Below, piece after piece: positions 31,976 through 32,637 of a stretch of 32,637 nucleotides of DNA. The notes under the pieces are model-generated. The model was not told where the DNA came from. It ran no database searches and saw only the letters and a program-made list of their open reading frames with translations. Each line of letters begins with the position of its first letter. Positions within the stretch are counted from its first letter, which is position 1. The stretch comes from a virus: positions 849 to 33,485 of IMG/VR virus record IMGVR_UViG_3300003621_000009, one strand, 5' to 3'. Made by a program: the position numbers and the translations under genes.

Positions 31976-32215
31976 ATGGCAAAAGTAGCATTTACAGTTG
32001 ATAATGGACTAGTTCCAGGACATACAGACGCTGATTTGGGACACTCAACAGCAAAATTTAGAGACGCGCATCTTAGTAACGATTTAAATGTTGCAGGAGA
32101 TGTTGTTGTTGGTTCGGGCGGGGATGTTACCATTGGCGGTGCATCAGTCCAAGGAGGAGGCAGCGGGGGTGTTACATCTGCAATCGCCATCGCTTACTCA
32201 ATTGCATTAGGATAA
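31976..32215 (+). CDS. Small fibre-type protein (LGHSTAKFRDAHLSNDL)
   Basis: 79 residues after AAGGAG. It contains PGHTDADLGHSTAKFRDAHL, SNDLNVAGDVVVGSGGDVTI and a Gly/Ser/Ala-rich end. The LG...KFRDAHLSNDLNV...GD element is commonly repeated inside long phage fibres, so this may be a short fibre unit or a remnant of one. The stop is six bases before the next ATG. Confidence 0.68.
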   Translation: MAKVAFTVDNGLVPGHTDADLGHSTAKFRDAHLSNDLNVAGDVVVGSGGDVTIGGASVQGGGSGGVTSAIAIAYSIALG

Positions 32216-32221
32216 TATAAA

Positions 32222-32637
32222 ATGGCAAAGAAGATTATTAATTCTTACTACACTTTTGACTCAGTAAATGATACGATTACTGTTGAAGCGTATGTGAAAC
32301 AAGAAGAGCTACTTCTTATAACAGACGTTAGCACAGGCACTATCATTTACAACTTTGCGGATTCAGCGAAAGGTGCAAGTTCGGTAGTATTCAATGAGCA
32401 AACTGAGTTAACTACCATCACTTTAGATTTTGACACCTCAGCTGCGGGGTCAACCGATGATAGTGTTCTTCAGATTATCGTAGATACGCCACATCAAGAC
32501 ATGGATATGCATGAGTCATATGTGGATCCTGTGCATAAAATTCGTGTATCGACTCCTCAAAACCTTATCGATACTGACTTTGAATATGGTCTTCAGCCAA
32601 CTAAATGGGAAACTGTTGAACTTTCTCAAAACGTTCC
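32222..32637 (+). CDS. Large structural protein, 3' end outside the window
   Basis: The frame is open from ATG 32222 to the window end (138 codons). It begins MAKKIINSYYTFDSVNDTIT and includes SVVFNEQTELTTITLDFDTS, HKIRVSTPQNLIDTDFEYG and LQPTKWETVELSQNV. The SxPxNLIDTDFEYGLQxTKWE segment is one I recall from large baseplate/fibre structural proteins of T4-like marine phages. It therefore probably continues as a long virion protein. No promoter is seen ahead of it. Confidence 0.72.
   Translation, partial: MAKKIINSYYTFDSVNDTITVEAYVKQEELLLITDVSTGTIIYNFADSAKGASSVVFNEQTELTTITLDFDTSAAGSTDDSVLQIIVDTPHQDMDMHESYVDPVHKIRVSTPQNLIDTDFEYGLQPTKWETVELSQNV

Overview
The window is a continuous morphogenesis module from a tailed double-stranded DNA phage with siphovirus architecture. 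Every convincing gene is on the + strand and genes are packed end to end; the longest gap is 118 bases. The order is HK97/lambda-like: terminase, portal, protease/capsid, connectors, tail tube, frameshifted chaperone, tape measure, then lambda-like M-L-K-I/J tail tip. AT-rich sequence and many small proteins of types I associate with ocean phages suggest a marine phage infecting a Gram-negative bacterium. This is inference; the host cannot be read from the sequence. I see no integrase, repressor, replication gene, tRNA or CRISPR array here.

Layout. 1-384: the 5'-truncated end of a probable small terminase subunit. 371-963: a coiled-coil/membrane protein and a SleB-like cell-wall hydrolase (lysis). 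947-2201: seven tiny, overlapping, mostly very basic genes, including a 58-residue gene (1071-1247) and a 21-residue gene (1572-1637). 2201-3250: a probable virion protein and a two-helix membrane protein. 3250-8498: large terminase, HNH nuclease, portal, a small Lys/Pro-tailed protein and a fused prohead protease/major capsid protein. 8556-13110: head-tail connectors, tail terminator, tail tube and a tail assembly chaperone pair joined by a probable -1 frameshift. 13110-18869: tape measure, small membrane protein and lambda M-, L- and K-like tail-tip proteins. 18859-26007: a 2382-residue I-J fusion ending in a self-cleaving chaperone domain. 25991-32637: a run of fibre/baseplate-type proteins, the last cut by the window end.

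Regulation. Three promoters match the bacterial sigma70 consensus with exact 17-base spacers (4578, 12161, 26824), so the host RNA polymerase probably transcribes these late genes. Strong hairpin terminators follow the capsid gene (8516) and the tail tube gene (12202). The second lies just downstream of a promoter, in an attenuator-like layout. Nine junctions are TAATG stop/start overlaps.

Most notable observations: an A AAT TTT slippery heptamer with a 9-bp hairpin five bases downstream in the chaperone gene; an internal ribosome site and a codon-usage shift inside the protease/capsid fusion; a sugar-binding-like insert between the metal-cluster cysteines of the L-like protein; a blue-copper-like domain in a fibre; and a codon-usage change near 29.85 kb suggesting a mosaic join to fibre genes of T4-like type.
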